Positions 53,694-62,046 of a DNA stretch of 64,000 bases are shown here, piece after piece. This DNA comes from Variovorax ginsengisoli. GTDB lineage: Bacteria; Pseudomonadota; Gammaproteobacteria; Burkholderiales; Burkholderiaceae_C. Numbering within the stretch: the stretch's first letter is position 1; every line of letters starts with the position of its first letter. The position numbers and the translations under genes are program-made. The notes beneath the pieces are model-generated. The model was not told the origin of the DNA. It saw only the letters and a list, made by a program, of their open reading frames with translations, and searched no databases. The stretch lies in assembly GCF_030486595.1 (NCBI RefSeq), contig NZ_JAUJZH010000021.1, forward strand, positions 1-64,000, read 5' to 3'.

Positions 53694-53701
53694 GTGCGGC
53701 C

Positions 53702-54538
53702 ATGCCAGTGGAATCCACGCAGCAGCGCCTGCACCAATGGTTCACCCCCGCCTGGGCGGCCGAGGGCATCGTCGAGGAGGCCTTCGGATGGCTCCAGCCC
53801 GGCGATCGCGTAGCTGAGCCGCCGTGCGGCGACGGCGCTTTCCTATGCGCGTTGCCCGGCTCGCTGGATGTCGTCGGGGTTGAGATCGATCCAGTCCAGG
53901 CCGAGCGCGCGCGCCGCGCGTCCGGGCGCCATGTGATCGTGGGGGACTTCCTCGAGGTTCCGGCGGAGGACCTGGGCCGCGTGCAGGCTGTCATCGGCAA
54001 CCCGCCTTTCCAGTCGGACACGGTGGCCGCGTTCCTGCGCAAGTCGCACGAGATCCTGGAGGAGGGCGGCCAGGCCGGATTCATCCTGCCGGCGTACATT
54101 CTGCAGACGAGCAGCAGCGTGGAGCGGATCCACTCGCTCTTCAGCATCCATCAGGCCATGATCCCGCGCAACCTCTTCCCGGGCCTGTCCCTGCCCTTGT
54201 GCTTTGCCACCTTCACGAAGGAGCGCCAGCGCCGGCTGCACGGATTCATGCTGTACCGGGAAGCCCAGGAGATCGCAGCGATCGACAGGCGCTGGAAAGA
54301 GGCGGTGGCCACCGGCCGCGACAGCCGCGGCGTCTGGTTCCCAGTCGTGCGCGAGATCCTTCGGGCGCTTGGCGGCTCAGCCGACCTCGAGCAGATCTAC
54401 GGCTCGATCCAAACAATGCGCCCGACCGCGAATCCCCACTGGCGCGCAAAGGTGCGCCAGGTCCTCCAGCGTCATGCAAGCGCCTTTGAGCGCACGGCGC
54501 CGGGTCAGTATCAACTACGAGAAGCTGTCGCCGCCTGA
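53702..54538 (+). CDS. N6-adenine-type DNA methyltransferase
   Basis: 278 residues. The SAM site is VAEPPCGDGAFLCALPG with the acidic end VVGVEID. The catalytic motif IV is IGNPPFQSD, the amino-methyltransferase signature. It has no paired restriction gene next to it, although a PD-(D/E)XK-like gene lies at 55285. A solitary methyltransferase is common on plasmids and phages, protecting DNA or regulating gene expression. ATG 53702 is favoured over the fused upstream start. Confidence 0.8.
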   Translation: MPVESTQQRLHQWFTPAWAAEGIVEEAFGWLQPGDRVAEPPCGDGAFLCALPGSLDVVGVEIDPVQAERARRASGRHVIVGDFLEVPAEDLGRVQAVIGNPPFQSDTVAAFLRKSHEILEEGGQAGFILPAYILQTSSSVERIHSLFSIHQAMIPRNLFPGLSLPLCFATFTKERQRRLHGFMLYREAQEIAAIDRRWKEAVATGRDSRGVWFPVVREILRALGGSADLEQIYGSIQTMRPTANPHWRAKVRQVLQRHASAFERTAPGQYQLREAVAA

Positions 54539-54565
54539 GCGACGAGAACCACCATCAGGCCAATC

Positions 54566-54838
54566 ATGAGCACTCCAACCAAAACCCAGATCAAGACCCA
54601 ACAGCGCCTGCAGGCCCAGGTCGACGCCTTCAACGCGCAGCTGCCCATTGGCGGCACGGTCGACTTCTTCGAGTACGAGGGCGCGCCCCTCAAGCGGTAC
54701 AAGACCCGCACCGAAGCTCAGATCCTCAGTGGGCACACGGCCGTGGTCTGGCTCGAGGGTAAGGCGGGCTGTGTCTGCGTGGGCCACTGCATCCCGGTCA
54801 ATGACGAGGTCGAGGCAGGCGCTGGAGCGGTGCAATGA
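54566..54838 (+). CDS. Unrecognised small protein, 90 residues
   Basis: Starts 27 bases after the methyltransferase and overlaps the next gene by ATGA. Soluble, with a helix (QIKTQQRLQAQVDAFNAQLPIGG) then a beta-rich region ending GCVCVGHCIPV. No known family recognised. Confidence 0.65.
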   Translation: MSTPTKTQIKTQQRLQAQVDAFNAQLPIGGTVDFFEYEGAPLKRYKTRTEAQILSGHTAVVWLEGKAGCVCVGHCIPVNDEVEAGAGAVQ

Positions 54839-55269
54839 GGCTGTTTGCCGGGTCATCGACCCCCTCGCGGCAGTCCGCGAAACCCCCGATACTCTCGGTC
54901 ATGGACCAGCCTTCGAACGATCAGATGCCTGCCGCCGGCTGGCGCGCCGACGCCCTCGCGGCGGTCGCGCACCTGGAAGGCCAAGATGTTCCGCCTGGCG
55001 TCGCCGCGGCGCTGCGGATCCTGGCTTCCGCGCTGGCCGCGCCAGACGATCTGCCGGCCCAGGCCTGGCCGGCGCTCACCGAGAAAGCCCAGGTGCACGG
55101 CACCGTCTTCGAGCCGGGCACCTCGACCAGGACGGTCGTGGAAGAGGCCGTGCGGTATTACCTGTTCGAGCAGCAGCCGCCGCGCGTTGCGAGCCGGGCG
55201 AGTGTTCTGGATCGGTTCGGCGCGCAGGTCGGCGCCCTTACGAGCTCGAAGCCCGAGGGCGGAGCGTAG
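54835..55269 (+). CDS. Unrecognised backbone protein
   Basis: 144 residues from ATG 54835; ATG 54901 (MDQPSNDQMPAAGW) is an alternative. The start overlaps the previous stop, so it is co-translated. Helical, Ala-rich, with EEAVRYYLFEQQPPRVASRASVLDRFGAQ at the C-terminus. No domain is recognised. Confidence 0.6.
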   Translation: MRLFAGSSTPSRQSAKPPILSVMDQPSNDQMPAAGWRADALAAVAHLEGQDVPPGVAAALRILASALAAPDDLPAQAWPALTEKAQVHGTVFEPGTSTRTVVEEAVRYYLFEQQPPRVASRASVLDRFGAQVGALTSSKPEGGA

Positions 55270-55284
55270 GCATCGAAGTGGACC

Positions 55285-55692
55285 CTACGGGGGTGTCCGT
55301 TCGCCTGGGGCGACGATCCGAACGGAGGCGTCTTCCGATACAAACAACCAATAAATGTCCAAGCGCTGGACCACCCAAGCGCTCACCTTATTGATCTGCG
55401 CATGGAAGGCCGGGGTGTCAGGCACGGCGAGACCGTGGCGCGAGCCTTGATCGGTCATGCCTTGCACGAGTTGGCCCATCCCGGTCCTAAAGTCCAGCCC
55501 AATCTGGGTTGTCACACCTTTCGCTTCGATCTGCCATGTCCCGCCAGTTCGCGCATGGCGGCACAGCAAATCGACTCGACCGTCGGAATCGACAGTGAAG
55601 CCAGCGTTGCGAAAGTGTGCCTCGATTGCTAGCTGCACGAACCCCTCATGTGGAAACTCGGTACCACGCTTGTATGTCCTAGTGGCTCCCAT
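55285..55692 (-). CDS. PD-(D/E)XK nuclease-like protein
   Basis: 135 residues. FPHEGFVQLAIEAHFRNAGFTV, then GRVDLLCRHARTGGTWQIEAKG, gives the Glu, Asp and E-x-K arrangement of restriction-endonuclease-like folds, followed by FRTGMGQLVQGM. It could be a DNA nuclease or an inactive relative. Orientation is opposite to the methyltransferase at 53702, with two small genes between, so a restriction-modification pair is possible but not proved. Confidence 0.6.
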   Translation of the reverse strand: MGATRTYKRGTEFPHEGFVQLAIEAHFRNAGFTVDSDGRVDLLCRHARTGGTWQIEAKGVTTQIGLDFRTGMGQLVQGMTDQGSRHGLAVPDTPAFHAQINKVSAWVVQRLDIYWLFVSEDASVRIVAPGERTPP

Positions 55693-55717
55693 CTACACCT
55701 CGTTGTTCATGATCGGG

Positions 55718-56176
55718 CTAGGAGGCGGGGGTAATCCGGTACATCTCCAACGCGCGCCAAGCCACGAAAAACGCAGCGCCTGCGAGCAACATCCTGAACT
55801 GCCAGACGTAGGCGGTGTTGGCCTGATAGCTGTTGACCGTCATGGCCTGCAAAACGCCTTCCTTGGCGGCCTGGACGAGTTGAGGGTGGTCGGGCTGTGT
55901 AGGGTGAGTTCCCTGCTGTAGCTGTAGCAGCGCGTGATTCGCGACCACGGTTGCTTGCACCCGGTCGATTGCTCGAACGCCGAGCCAGAAGCTGGCCGCC
56001 CAGGACAGGACGGCAAGTCCAGCAGGAACTAGCCACCACGAGAGCGGAAGCCCCTCGGTCTTCTGCACAGCGAAGGCGATGGACGCGCCTGAAGCGGCGA
56101 GAACAAAGTAGGTGTACTTCTCCTGGCCTGCGGCGTGCAGTTTGTGCAAATCCGTGAGCTTGTCGTCCAACGCCAT
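55718..56176 (-). CDS. Membrane protein with three helices
   Basis: 152 residues. An N-terminal soluble segment (MALDDKLTDLHKLHAAGQEKYT) is followed by hydrophobic stretches YFVLAASGASIAFAV, WWLVPAGLAVLSWAASFWLG and MLLAGAAFFVAWRAL. Co-directional with the nuclease-like gene 25 bases downstream, so the two form a unit. Family unrecognised. Confidence 0.7.
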   Translation of the reverse strand: MALDDKLTDLHKLHAAGQEKYTYFVLAASGASIAFAVQKTEGLPLSWWLVPAGLAVLSWAASFWLGVRAIDRVQATVVANHALLQLQQGTHPTQPDHPQLVQAAKEGVLQAMTVNSYQANTAYVWQFRMLLAGAAFFVAWRALEMYRITPAS

Positions 56177-56434
56177 GTTGTCTCTCTAGTGCACTTGTGA
56201 TGGTTGTATTTTGTCGGCGCCTTCACGCCCTCTGCGAATCGGGAACCCACAGACGCTCGGCGTCTGATTGCAAAGGGCCGTTCCAAACGCAACCGCTGCA
56301 TGCCACAGCTCTGCCCAGCTACCGTGGCCGTAGCCTAGATGCGGCAAACCCACAAAGGGTTGACACGGGTGAAGATGCGTTTCCACGAGGCGCCCTAGCG
56401 GAAATCCAATCGGCTCCTGTATCGTGGAGTGAAA

Positions 56435-57316
56435 ATGATCTCCGCAATGCAGCTCTCCTACAAACATAAGTCTTTCCTACTCGCCGCGAAGCTCGCAGGC
56501 GCCGCGCTGCTGGCGCTTGCGTCCCAGGTCGCTGGCGCGTGGAGCCTCGGCGCCGCGGCCGAGCATGCAGTCTCCGGTGCGGTCGCGAAGCATTCGCGTG
56601 CAGCGTTCCAGGACCAGGCCGCCGCACCGGTGGCGCTGCCCAGCGGTCGCGGCTTCAGCTCGTGCGCGAGCCTGTTCCCCCAGAAGAATCCCCTGAACGT
56701 TGCTTCGGTGAGCGCCGACTGGAAGCCGATCGCGCTCTGCTCGAATCAATTCGCCGTCCTCTACTCTGGTCTGAGCAAGACCCCCTTGGTCACCTTCGAG
56801 CGGCTGAATCGCGAACAGATTGCCGACGCGAAGGACGAGCAACGCACGGACCAGTTCTTCCCTGATCCGCGCCTGCCGCGCGGGGCGCGCGCCGAGCTCG
56901 AGGACTATCGAGGCAGTGGCCTGGACCGTGGGCACCTTGCCCCAGCCGGCGATCAACCTGATCCGGAATCGATGGCGCAGTCGTTCGCCCTGTCGAACAT
57001 GGTCCCGCAGGACCAGACCAACAACCGGAAGATCTGGTCGAAGGTCGAGGGAGACGTGCGCAAGTTCGTGCGCCGCGCCAAGGGCGATGTCTACGTCTTC
57101 TCTGGCCCCATCTTCAACGCGCCGCGCCGCACGATCGGCCCCAATCGTGTGTGGGTGCCTTCGCACCTCTTCAAGCTGGTCTACGACGAGGCCTCGGGCC
57201 GCTCGTGGGCCTACATCCTCCCCAACACTGCTGATGCGCGGATCGAGGCGCCGATGGACTACGAGTCGTTTGTGAAGGCCACGGGCTGGAACCTCTTGAG
57301 CGCGGTGCACCAATGA
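56435..57316 (+). CDS. Secreted DNA/RNA non-specific endonuclease
   Basis: 293 residues from ATG 56435, with GGAG 5 bases upstream. A hydrophobic N-terminus (FLLAAKLAGAALLALASQVAGA) is a signal peptide. The catalytic DRGHLAPAGD with general-base His and the metal-binding NMVPQDQTNNRKIW are intact, as in Serratia nuclease. It degrades DNA and RNA in the periplasm or outside the cell. On plasmids such nucleases can limit incoming DNA or supply nucleotides. Confidence 0.9.
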   Translation: MISAMQLSYKHKSFLLAAKLAGAALLALASQVAGAWSLGAAAEHAVSGAVAKHSRAAFQDQAAAPVALPSGRGFSSCASLFPQKNPLNVASVSADWKPIALCSNQFAVLYSGLSKTPLVTFERLNREQIADAKDEQRTDQFFPDPRLPRGARAELEDYRGSGLDRGHLAPAGDQPDPESMAQSFALSNMVPQDQTNNRKIWSKVEGDVRKFVRRAKGDVYVFSGPIFNAPRRTIGPNRVWVPSHLFKLVYDEASGRSWAYILPNTADARIEAPMDYESFVKATGWNLLSAVHQ

Positions 57317-57384
57317 GCGAAGCCCACACCTGCCACTGGCCCGGCTGCCATCAATCCGTGGCGCCAGATAAGTGGGGTTACTGA
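57313..57384 (+). pseudogene. Truncated CHWPGC-type small zinc-binding gene
   Basis: MSEAHTCHWPGCHQSVAPDKWGY overlaps the nuclease stop by ATGA and ends at a TGA. The sequence is related to the complete gene at 57855 (HACHWPNCLKQVPPARFMC). It lacks everything after KWG, where the intact homologue continues with Cys and HWF. The endonuclease VII gene follows 6 bases later and probably arrived in it. Confidence 0.55.
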
Positions 57385-57390
57385 AGCGTC

Positions 57391-57858
57391 ATGGGATACC
57401 CCCACGTTGTCAAGAAGTGCGCCGACTGCTGCCAGGTGAAGCCTGTCGCTGAGTTTTATGCCTCCAAAGGTCGGCCGGGCGGCGGGAGAGACGGCTTCTG
57501 CAAGGAGTGCCGTCGTGCCCGAGATCGATTGCGGCAGGCCAATCGTAACAAGGAGGTCGCCGCCAGACTCGCGAAGGATCCCCTCTATTTCAGGCGCAAG
57601 AAGCTGATCCGGATGTACGGCATTACGGTGGAGGATTTCGATGCCATGCTGGCCCGACAGGGCGGTGTCTGCGCTATATGCCAGCAGCCCGAGAGTAGGG
57701 TGCTCTATGGCCAAAACGCGGCGCTGGTCGTCGATCACAACCATCAGACGGGAAAGATGCGCGACCTGCTTTGTCACCGTTGCAATACAGCACTCGGGGT
57801 CGTTGAAGACGCCGAGTTCCTCGCCAAGGCGCTTGCCTACCTGGAGGCTCATGCATGA
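57391..57858 (+). CDS. Recombination endonuclease VII-like HNH protein
   Basis: 155 residues. N-terminal Cys pairs (KKCADCCQVKPVAEF and FCKECRRAR) form a zinc site. The HNH core is YGITVEDFDAMLARQGGVCAICQQ, VVDHNHQTGKMRDLLCHRCNTALG. This is the T4 endonuclease VII-like family, often spread as free-standing homing-type genes in phages. It sits after a truncated gene and overlaps the next start by 4 bases, fitting a recent insertion. Confidence 0.85.
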   Translation: MGYPHVVKKCADCCQVKPVAEFYASKGRPGGGRDGFCKECRRARDRLRQANRNKEVAARLAKDPLYFRRKKLIRMYGITVEDFDAMLARQGGVCAICQQPESRVLYGQNAALVVDHNHQTGKMRDLLCHRCNTALGVVEDAEFLAKALAYLEAHA

Positions 57859-58151
57859 CAAGCCACGCTGCCGACGCGCTATCGCAGGGGCTAGCGCGCC
57901 CCCATGCGTGTCATTGGCCGAACTGCTTGAAGCAGGTGCCACCCGCGAGGTTCATGTGCCGTGCCCACTGGTTCACTTTGCCCAAGGACCTTCGCGATCG
58001 CATCTGGGCGGCCTATGTACCCGGGCAAGAGATCACAAAGACGCCCAGCGCCGCCTACCTGGCGGCTGCACGCGAAGCACAAGCCTTCGCTCGCAATCAT
58101 GTCCCCGCGAAGCGCGCGGCGCCCCCGGCGCCGCAAGCGGCGCTGTTCTGA
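57855..58151 (+). CDS. Small CHWPNC zinc-binding-type protein
   Basis: 98 residues, overlapping the endonuclease VII stop. The HACHWPNC and later ARFMCRAHWF give a Cys/His metal site, followed by LPKDLRDRIWAAYVPGQE. This family of short proteins occurs in plasmids and phages; its role is unknown. It is an intact relative of the 57313 fragment. Confidence 0.65.
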   Translation: MTSHAADALSQGLARPHACHWPNCLKQVPPARFMCRAHWFTLPKDLRDRIWAAYVPGQEITKTPSAAYLAAAREAQAFARNHVPAKRAAPPAPQAALF

Positions 58152-58158
58152 GACGACG

Positions 58159-58425
58159 ATGAACCACGAAGTCATAGTGGACGGCTGGTGCCTCTACTTG
58201 CTCGAATGCCGCGGCGGCGTCATGTACGCAGGAATCACCAACAAGCTGGCAGAGCGCTTCCCCGCGCACCAGGCCGGCAAGGGTGCGAAGTTCACCCGGG
58301 CGAACCCACCGTTGCGCATCCTTGGCGCCAGGCCCTACGCCGATCGATCTGAGGCCTCCAAGGCGGAATACGCGATCAAGAAACTGCCGCGCGGGCGCAA
58401 GCTCGCCTTCCTGAGTGCAGTCTGA
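58159..58425 (+). CDS. GIY-YIG nuclease-family small protein
   Basis: 88 residues. CLYLLECRGGVMYAGITNKLAERFPAHQAGKGAKFTR is the GIY-YIG core of the YhbQ/UPF0213 type. The conserved Arg (AERF) and the Tyr pair are present. Such proteins nick or bind DNA. Starts 8 bases after the preceding gene. Confidence 0.8.
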   Translation: MNHEVIVDGWCLYLLECRGGVMYAGITNKLAERFPAHQAGKGAKFTRANPPLRILGARPYADRSEASKAEYAIKKLPRGRKLAFLSAV

Positions 58426-58429
58426 AGAC

Positions 58430-58993
58430 ATGACGAACCCACAATTGAACCGACCCGCTATCCGCCCTGCAGTTGCGACACCGCAGCCGGCTGCCAAAGG
58501 TAAGTCGAGGTGGCTGGCATTGGGCGCGGCCGCGGCGGTGGTCCTGGTCGTCACGGCTGGCGCTGTCGTCTACCTGGCGAACCAGCGAGGCGAGGAGATC
58601 GCCAGCGAGCGGGCCGAGCGCACCGCGCAGATCGCGGCCGGCAAGCTCGTCCAGGCGTTCGTGGATTCGAAGAGCGTCCTCCTCATGAAGGACGGCGCCC
58701 GCCGCGAACTGGTGGGCGCGACGGCCACTCTGCTGTCAACGAAGCCGGTGGCTGGCGAGAAGCTCACCTGGCTGGCGTTGGGGCGGGCTGCCAGCGGCGC
58801 CTACTTTGGGCAGCGCTTCGGTGCGAACGAGAAGGGCGACGTGCGCCCTTTGACCGATGCGCAGGAGATCTCGGCAGAGGTCGCCCTCGGCGATCTGCGC
58901 GCGCAGATCTCGGCCAGCGGAGCGGATGTGGAGGCGACGCAGGCGTTCATTCAGGCGGCAACGACGGGCAAAGCCGTGCCCGTGAGTCGCTAG
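58430..58993 (+). CDS. Single-span membrane protein, unrecognised
   Basis: 187 residues. A cytoplasmic N-terminus of ~27 residues, one membrane segment (WLALGAAAAVVLVVTAGAVVYLA), then a ~140-residue outer domain with ERAERTAQIAAGKLVQAF. It starts 5 bases after the GIY-YIG gene, completing a tight run from 56435. Role unknown. Confidence 0.65.
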   Translation: MTNPQLNRPAIRPAVATPQPAAKGKSRWLALGAAAAVVLVVTAGAVVYLANQRGEEIASERAERTAQIAAGKLVQAFVDSKSVLLMKDGARRELVGATATLLSTKPVAGEKLTWLALGRAASGAYFGQRFGANEKGDVRPLTDAQEISAEVALGDLRAQISASGADVEATQAFIQAATTGKAVPVSR

Positions 58994-59342
58994 GCGTCGG
59001 TCATTGATCGGACAGAGCGCCCTGGGCATTCACCCGAACCGGGATCCAGTTGGTGCAGGCGCCGAGCGCGTCGTTGCTGGCACTCACACTCCCACCGCCC
59101 CAACTCCTCCCAATAAAGGATGACAAGCGGCAAGGTCTGCAGGACAGTGGGCACGCGATGGGACGACAGTCAAACCAGCACTCCACGCTATTGCGATTAC
59201 CGCTACAAACAATACTGATGGGCTACGGGTGCAGGTCCGTTCGTGAGGTCTCGCCGGCAGTCTCTCCCACGATGCCCAACGTTTGATGTATGCGCGCATT
59301 CGCCTCTCTCGCGAATGCCCGGACGCATAGGAGGAAACATAC
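58994..59342. other. Gap without a supported gene, upstream of the large repeat protein
   Basis: No frame has a recognisable family. The sequence just before 59343 has AGGAGG (59331-59336), a very strong ribosome-binding site for that gene. The gap probably contains its promoter. Confidence 0.5.
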
Positions 59343-61406
59343 ATGGCAAAGCCACTACCGCCCACAGTGGGTGAACGTCTTGCCCGTTGTGGAATTCATG
59401 TGGATGTATGGGGAATTACGCCTGGCGCGGACGTCACCTTGGCAGTTGACGGGGCTACACAAACCATCTCCGGCCCGGCAACTGCCACGACCTTTAATGT
59501 TCCCGGCCTGGCACAAAGCCAGAAGGTACGCGCACGCCAGCGGGTTGGTGCAGAGGTCAGCGACTGGGGAAACGTCGTCGTTGTCGAAGATGTTCTCCTT
59601 CCGCCTCCCCCTCCCTTGACCGAAGCGACTATCCCAACCTGTGCGCAGTGCATGTCGGCATGGGGCGTCGCACCCGGAAGCCACGTGGCCATCACCCAAA
59701 GTCACCTAGTGGTTGCTGAAGGCGAGATCGGGCGCGACGGACTGGCATGCATGACAGTCAAGGTGAAGCCCCCTCCGGCGATGCAGTCATCCGCCACCAC
59801 TTGCGGCTCGACCAGTCCACGGCTGGGCGCGGTAGGGGTGTACACCCCTTTGGAGCCGCTCCCGCCGCCCGTCATCATCGAGCCAGTTTTTGAATGTCAA
59901 AGCACTGTCGGCCTCTCTGGGCTTTTGCCGGGGGCTTCGGTCGAGATCTTTGTAACGGACGCAGGCGGGGTCACCGCCTCACTGGGCACCTTCTGCGCTT
60001 GTACGAGCCGGGTCGACGCCAATGTCGGTCGCCATATGAAGCCCGGCGACCGTATAAAGGCAACGCAGAGCATGATTAATGACCGATGGCAGTGTGGCCT
60101 GCGTGGCAAGGAGAGCCCCGACGTTGCAGTGGTTCCACCCGACTCGCACATCAAGCCAAAGATTGAAGAGAAAGTGTATGAAGGCGACCCCGTCTTACAC
60201 GTAACAAATCAAATAGAAGGCGGAACGATTACTTTACTTTCGCGCGCGTCTTTATCAGACCCGGAAGAAGAGATCGGAAGCCGTCCGAGTTCTCGGTTCC
60301 CTGAGGTTCCACTGCCCAAACCGAGGATTCACGCTGGACAAGTGCTCCGGATCAAACAGGAGTTGTGTGGCGTCGAGGAGTTCTCGGACGCGGTTGTCGT
60401 GCAGGGGCCGCCGCCAAAGGTAGACCCGCCGAAAGTGCGCAAGCCGCTCTTCGGTTGCGGACAGATCGTGGTCGTGGATGACGTGCTTCCGGGCGCAACA
60501 GTTTACATTCGACAGACACTGCCATACCTGCTCCCACCACTCTCTCCGGAGTATCCAATTGGCCAGAAATGGTCAACCGGCACTTCAGTGCAGATCGAAG
60601 TGTTTCCCGCCCTGAACCCCGGCGCCAACGTAACCGCCTACCAGAAGGTTGGTAGCATCCTCAGCGACCGGGCGCCATGGGTACCAGCGACGCCGAGGAC
60701 GGACCTACTTCCTCCCACAATCGAAGGACCGGTCAAAGTTGGCGACACATCGGTTTGGCTTTCAGGCGTCGTGCCTGGGGCGCATCTCCGTGTCTTTAAC
60801 CGCGGGACTCCGGTCGGAAGTGGAAGCCTTCCGGGCGAAGATGGAGGTCTTGGTCTCTGGTGGGCAGTACCCGATGGAGCCATCCTCACGGCGACACAGG
60901 CGCTTTGCCAGGGGGAATCTCGCCCCTCGCCACCACGCCCAGCAGTACGGGGTGCCCCTTGCGAAGGTCCCCTGGCCTTCAATCCAGGAAAGTGGAACGT
61001 TGCTCCCCATCAGGGATGCAACAACTGCTACAACTATGCTTGCGATATTCAGACGGACAACTTCGCGCAACCGGGAGGGGGGGTGTCTGAGGTGAACTGC
61101 AATGACGTAGGCAAGGCAGCGATATCGGACGGGCTGCACGTGTGTACAACCGGTCATTGCCACCCTTGCCATCACCGGGTTGCGTTGGTCATCAATCCTG
61201 GCATTGACTACCATTGGTATCGTCAGGGGGCCGATGGGCTCTGGACTCACAAGCGCGGTTGCCAAGCGGCGAAAGACGTCGACGAGTCCAATAACCCCAT
61301 CACCGACCCAAGTACGGCGGACCGCGGACCCTACTCGAACTTCTGTGGCTACTTTTGTGTCTACAAGCCGGAAGTGTCGATCAGCGGCCCAGGATGCAAT
61401 TGTTGA
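59343..61406 (+). CDS. Large Cys-rich repeat protein with putative catalytic C-terminal domain
   Basis: 687 residues. The N-terminal ~550 residues consist of about six Ig-like or beta-sandwich repeats, each marked by G-(V/L)-x-PGA-x-V (for example ITPGADVTL, LLPGASVEIF, VLPGATVYI, VVPGAHLRV), with Pro-rich linkers. The C-terminal domain has GCNNCYNYACDIQTDNFAQPGGG (~558-580), INPGIDYHWYRQGADGLWTHK (~617-637) and ITDPSTADRGPYSNF. These Cys, His and Asp/Asn positions suggest a papain-like or amidase fold. No signal peptide. It is followed 27 bases later by the SGRPNP gene. Confidence 0.7.
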   Translation: MAKPLPPTVGERLARCGIHVDVWGITPGADVTLAVDGATQTISGPATATTFNVPGLAQSQKVRARQRVGAEVSDWGNVVVVEDVLLPPPPPLTEATIPTCAQCMSAWGVAPGSHVAITQSHLVVAEGEIGRDGLACMTVKVKPPPAMQSSATTCGSTSPRLGAVGVYTPLEPLPPPVIIEPVFECQSTVGLSGLLPGASVEIFVTDAGGVTASLGTFCACTSRVDANVGRHMKPGDRIKATQSMINDRWQCGLRGKESPDVAVVPPDSHIKPKIEEKVYEGDPVLHVTNQIEGGTITLLSRASLSDPEEEIGSRPSSRFPEVPLPKPRIHAGQVLRIKQELCGVEEFSDAVVVQGPPPKVDPPKVRKPLFGCGQIVVVDDVLPGATVYIRQTLPYLLPPLSPEYPIGQKWSTGTSVQIEVFPALNPGANVTAYQKVGSILSDRAPWVPATPRTDLLPPTIEGPVKVGDTSVWLSGVVPGAHLRVFNRGTPVGSGSLPGEDGGLGLWWAVPDGAILTATQALCQGESRPSPPRPAVRGAPCEGPLAFNPGKWNVAPHQGCNNCYNYACDIQTDNFAQPGGGVSEVNCNDVGKAAISDGLHVCTTGHCHPCHHRVALVINPGIDYHWYRQGADGLWTHKRGCQAAKDVDESNNPITDPSTADRGPYSNFCGYFCVYKPEVSISGPGCNC

Positions 61407-61433
61407 CCATGGTGCATTTTGAAGGAACGCAAT

Positions 61434-61838
61434 ATGTCGAGCGCCCCTGATCCAAATGTCGAAGTAATGCTGGATGTCTTTTCGGGACGGCCGAACCCGC
61501 TTTGGGCCCTGTCGGAACCACAAATCCAAGAGTTGCGCGCGCTGCTCGCGGCTTCACTGCACGCGCGGGTCGATGTCGCCGCAGAGCCACCCTATCTCGG
61601 CTATAGGGGCTTCGTGATTTTCAATCGACGCAAGGTCGAGGAAATCCCGCGAAAGGTGGAAGTGTTTGGTGGCATGCTCCTCGTGGATGACGAGCCTAGC
61701 GGCAAAAGGTCTGTCTATACAGATCCTTTTGGGTTGGAAGCTTGGCTGCTGGAGCAGGCAAGGGAGCGCGGGCACGCGGAGACCATAGCGCAGATGGGTG
61801 GACCATGCGTGCATCGCGGCCCGCGCAAACCATGTTGA
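61434..61838 (+). CDS. SGRPNP-motif partner protein
   Basis: 134 residues from ATG 61434 (GAAGGAACG upstream). Begins VEVMLDVFSGRPNPLWALSEPQIQELRALL, with PPYLGYRGFVIF in the middle. I recall this SGRPNP pattern next to DYHWYR-domain genes elsewhere but cannot verify it. Directly downstream of the large repeat protein, so a chaperone, specificity factor or immunity protein is plausible. Confidence 0.6.
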   Translation: MSSAPDPNVEVMLDVFSGRPNPLWALSEPQIQELRALLAASLHARVDVAAEPPYLGYRGFVIFNRRKVEEIPRKVEVFGGMLLVDDEPSGKRSVYTDPFGLEAWLLEQARERGHAETIAQMGGPCVHRGPRKPC

Positions 61839-62046
61839 TGGCCGTGCGCGAAACCGAGCACTCCCAAACCAGATGAAGCTTGTCCGTCTGCCAAGTGGAA
61901 CAGCGTGTGCGGCCGGTCGTAGCGCCGCATGCATTCGCGTCAGTCGAGGCGATCGATACGGCGCCGACCAAGCTGTAGATGTGGTTGAGCGAGACGGCCA
62001 CTACGTCGACGCCATGGCCCACCACGCGCACAACTTCCGCGTTGGA

